Shown: positions 62,150 through 64,000 of the stretch, piece by piece | How the letters are laid out: each line of letters begins with the position of its first letter | Position numbering within the stretch: position 1 is the stretch's first letter | Source: Comamonas_F sp047606565 | GTDB lineage: Bacteria > Pseudomonadota > Gammaproteobacteria > Burkholderiales > Burkholderiaceae_C | Reading direction: 5' to 3' | Assembly: GCA_047606565.1 (NCBI GenBank) | Contig: JASGEH010000075.1 | Span: 13,033-77,032, forward strand | DNA length: 64,000 nt | Translations under genes and position numbers: made by a program | The notes under the pieces: model-generated | Told to the model about the DNA's origin: nothing | The model's database searches: none | Seen by the model: only the letters and a program-made list of their open reading frames with translations

Positions 62150-62300
62150 CGTTTTCAGGGCGGGGTGGAATTCCCCACCGGCGGTGATGGCGTCCTTCGG
62201 GTCGCCCAGCCCGCGAGCGCTTGGCCCCGGCCCCCGGTGGACAAGGTCAGCAGATTCGGTGCGAATCCGAAGCCGACAGTCACAGTCTGGATGAAAGAAA
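62150..62300 (+). promoter_or_regulatory. FMN riboswitch (RFN element)
   Basis: All conserved RFN segments are present in order: TCAGGGCGGGGTGGAATTCC, CCCACCGGCGGTGATGG, AGCCCGCGAGCGC, then GGTCAGCAGATTCGGTG, CGAATCCGAAGCCGACAGT and the closing GTCTGGATGAAAGA. It begins about 260 bases before ribH and should switch the gene off when FMN is plentiful. Confidence 0.95.
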
Positions 62301-62324
62301 ACGCGATGAGCCGATCACGGGCCC

Positions 62325-62363
62325 AGCCGCGCCATGCGTGGAGGAGGCCATGCGGTGGCTTTT
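62325..62363 (+). terminator. probable expression-platform terminator of the FMN riboswitch
   Basis: AGCCGC and CATG pair imperfectly with CATG and GCGGTGGCT across an internal loop, and TTTT follows. Its position 25 bases after the riboswitch and 46 bases before ribH fits a regulated terminator. The fold is imperfect, so translational control is also possible. Confidence 0.5.
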
Positions 62364-62408
62364 CGTGTGTGCCCTGATTCAGGCCATAACCTTTTCGATG
62401 GTTAAACC

Positions 62409-62939
62409 ATGAGTCAGAACTTCTCTTCCCAGTCTTCCGTCCACCCGCTGCAGCCCGCCTTGAGCGGTGCCCGCTTTGCCTTCATTCATGCCAGCTGGCA
62501 TGCCGACATCGTGGGGCAGGCACGTCAGTCCTTCATCGAGGAAATGGCGCGGCAGGGCGTGGCCGAATCGCAGATCGACGTGTTCGCGCTACCCGGCGCC
62601 TTCGAGATTCCACTGCATGCCAAGACGCTGGCGAAAACAGGCGCCTACGCGGGCATCGTGGCCTGCGGTTTCGTGGTGGATGGCGGCATCTACCGCCACG
62701 ACTTCGTCGCCGGCGCCGTGATCGACGGCCTGATGCGCGTGCAGCTCGATACCGGCGTGCCGGTGTTCTCGGTGGTGCTCACGCCGCACCACTTCCACGA
62801 ACACGAGACGCATCAGCAGTTCTACTTCGAGCACTTCGTGAAGAAGGGCCAGGAAGCCGCGCGGGCCTGCGTACAGACCGTCGCCAGCCTGCATCGCGTG
62901 TCGCAGCGCCTGGCACCCGCCGCCGCGCAGGCGGCCTGA
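62409..62939 (+). CDS. ribH2: 6,7-dimethyl-8-ribityllumazine synthase, RibH2 type
   Basis: A 176-residue lumazine synthase, the penultimate riboflavin enzyme. ARFAFIHASWHADIVGQARQ and VFALPGAFEIPLHAKTLAKT are the family core; CGFVVDGGIYRHDFVAGAVI replaces the usual GxxxRGxTxHF motif, as in RibH2 enzymes of rhizobia and Brucella. Its C-terminal HHFHEHETHQQFYFEHFVKK is also RibH2-like. It stands alone under an FMN riboswitch, so it is probably a second, riboflavin-responsive copy. Confidence 0.9.
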   Translation: MSQNFSSQSSVHPLQPALSGARFAFIHASWHADIVGQARQSFIEEMARQGVAESQIDVFALPGAFEIPLHAKTLAKTGAYAGIVACGFVVDGGIYRHDFVAGAVIDGLMRVQLDTGVPVFSVVLTPHHFHEHETHQQFYFEHFVKKGQEAARACVQTVASLHRVSQRLAPAAAQAA

Positions 62940-63008
62940 CCCGCCGTTGGGCGCGGGCCTGAACGTCGCGGTCCCCGATGAAGGCGACCGCACAACGCCT
63001 TTGGCCTT

Positions 63009-63566
63009 TTATTCGCCGCTCTTGGGGCGGCCGGTCTTGATCGTCGGCACGCGGCGGATGCTCTTGAGCAAGGCCGCATCGCCCTGAGCCGACAGCACCA
63101 GCAGGCCGGCGCGCAGCAGTTCGCTTTTCTTGACGGCATGGCCGAGCGCCAGGGCGCGGGCCTTCAGGCTTTCGATCGCGGCGTACTCGTCCTTCGGGAA
63201 GGTGAAGCTGTCGCGCACGAGCTTGGGCTTCTTGGCCTTCTTTTCCTTGCTGTCCAAGGCCTGGACGGAGGGTGTCGCCTTGGGTTTGGCCGCAGGCTTG
63301 GCTGCGGAAGCGGCGACCTGGCTCGGTTGGGCTGGCGTTTGTGCGGCCTTGGCCGTACTGGCTTGAGCCTTGCCCTTGGCGACCGCCGGCGCGGCGGGCT
63401 GAGCCGTGCTCGCGGCAGTGGCTGCTGCCGCGGCAGCGGCCACGGGCTTCTTGCGCGCAGCCGTGCGCCGCTTGGTCGGGGCGGGCGCGGGCGCCAGCAC
63501 GCTGGCCGGAGCAGGGGTTGCTTCAGGGGTTGGGATGGGGGCGGCCGTGGCCGATGCGTCGTTCAT
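63009..63566 (-). CDS. histone-H1-like protein with C-terminal helical domain
   Basis: A 185-residue protein in two parts. Residues 1-105 are Ala/Pro/Lys/Thr-rich with repeats of the kind seen in bacterial H1-like proteins (TKRRTAARKKPVAAAA). Residues 110-185 are folded: DSFTFPKDEYAAIESLKARA, then HAVKKSELLRAGLLVLS, resembling a ribbon-helix-helix or phasin-like helix. It probably binds DNA or a polymer; function unknown. The start follows a hairpin-free A+T-rich leader. Confidence 0.7.
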   Translation of the reverse strand: MNDASATAAPIPTPEATPAPASVLAPAPAPTKRRTAARKKPVAAAAAAATAASTAQPAAPAVAKGKAQASTAKAAQTPAQPSQVAASAAKPAAKPKATPSVQALDSKEKKAKKPKLVRDSFTFPKDEYAAIESLKARALALGHAVKKSELLRAGLLVLSAQGDAALLKSIRRVPTIKTGRPKSGE

Positions 63567-63904
63567 GCTGGTTTCGGGTGATTGAGGGATGGGATTGATA
63601 AATGGATAAACAGTATAGATAGTTTTTGTGGGGTTCGGAATTTCTTGTGAGGCGAGATGCCAGGTGTCAGATCGACCGCGTGCATGCGCCAGAAAACGAA
63701 AACGCCAGCATGTGCTGGCGTTTCGTGTTTTGAGCATCCAACTGATTGAGCCGAAGTGGACGATTGAGCTACTGCCTGCTGCGCGCATGTCGGCCGAGAC
63801 ATGGCGCGATGCGAAGAATTGAAGTACGAGGTTGACGCGATGCTCGCGTTCCAAGCCTCAGGCGTCGTGTCCTCGATGTATTGACCCAGCAGAACCTGCA
63901 CAAG
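63567..63904. other. 338-base gap with a terminator
   Basis: The only structure I see is the hairpin at 63697-63725. The first 90 bases are A+T-rich and probably carry the promoter of the histone-like gene; the last 40 bases before 63905 belong to the end of the insertion sequence. Confidence 0.5.
63697..63725. terminator. bidirectional terminator-like hairpin
   Basis: AAACGCCAGCA pairs with TGCTGGCGTTT around a 2-nt loop, with A- and T-rich flanks. It is in the gap between the histone-like gene and the insertion sequence; which transcript it ends is unclear. Confidence 0.7.
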
Positions 63905-64000
63905 TCAGGCCGCTAATGCGAATGCCTCAGCGGGAGTCTTCATGTTGAGCGCCTGATGGGGGCGCTGGTGGTTGTAGAAGCCGATCCAGTCGGCAATGAC
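63905..64000 (-). CDS. IS3-family transposase, C-terminal fragment at window edge
   Basis: The last 31 codons of a transposase run off the window: DWIGFYNHQRPHQALNMKTP then AEAFALAA and a stop. The pattern FYN..RPHQAL..TPAEA is the end of the DDE integrase core of IS3-type OrfB (IS3/IS407/IS481 relatives). The element's end is probably within the next 40 bases (about 63869-63904), in a stretch beginning TGTCCTCGATG. Confidence 0.85.
   Translation of the reverse strand, partial: VIADWIGFYNHQRPHQALNMKTPAEAFALAA

Overview
The window is high-GC, gene-dense DNA from a beta-proteobacterium, most likely of the order Burkholderiales. The evidence is the order smpB / ratA-rnfH-guaB-(MFS)-guaA, the neighbours spoT-rpoZ-gmk, the aat-bpt pair, a PhaR regulator, a fused PabB-PabC protein and a long UrtB. 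I cannot name the genus from sequence alone. There is no phage, CRISPR array or rRNA operon. Mobile DNA is limited to the end of an IS3-type transposase at the right edge and one MITE-like palindromic element.

Left part (about 0.4-16 kb): a nitrogen-scavenging block. urtABCDE encodes a urea ABC importer on the plus strand. Convergent to it, on the minus strand, run an NMT1-type binding protein, a guanine-deaminase-like enzyme, a four-gene BMP-type nucleoside/purine importer and, last in the series, ureD, a urease accessory gene without any urease structural gene in view. A consensus sigma-54 promoter stands in front of the BMP binding protein. Divergent from this set is a 2-oxoglutarate/Fe(II) oxygenase gene with a structured leader, followed by an IclR-type regulator. 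Read together, the block imports purines and urea and starts their breakdown under nitrogen control; this reading is an inference.

Centre (16-33 kb): housekeeping genes. These are the N-end-rule transferases bpt and aat, inorganic pyrophosphatase, smpB, ratA, rnfH, GMP synthesis (guaB, guaA) with an MFS exporter between them, a stand-alone long leuA beside an AraC regulator, an EAL-CBS-GGDEF protein, two identical tRNA-Arg(ACG) genes, spoT, rpoZ, gmk and tRNA-Ser. Next come qmcA-nfeD, a large basic amino acid decarboxylase, and a divergent bglX/opgG pair that may handle periplasmic glucans.

Right part (41-64 kb): a tRNA-Arg(CCT) gene interrupted by a 231-nt group I intron, trmB, an A+T-richer TetR/EamA islet, a sulfate-ester module (importer plus cytoplasmic sulfatase, ats-like), gluQ, phaR, dsbB, an RcnB-like protein with a previously easy-to-miss 52-residue glycine-rich lipoprotein, a 263-bp nested-hairpin element touching the thiD stop codon, thiD, tRNA-Asn, pabBC, a small cytochrome c, a trehalose module (otsB, GH15, otsA), an FMN riboswitch controlling a RibH2-type lumazine synthase, a histone-H1-like/RHH protein and the transposase fragment.
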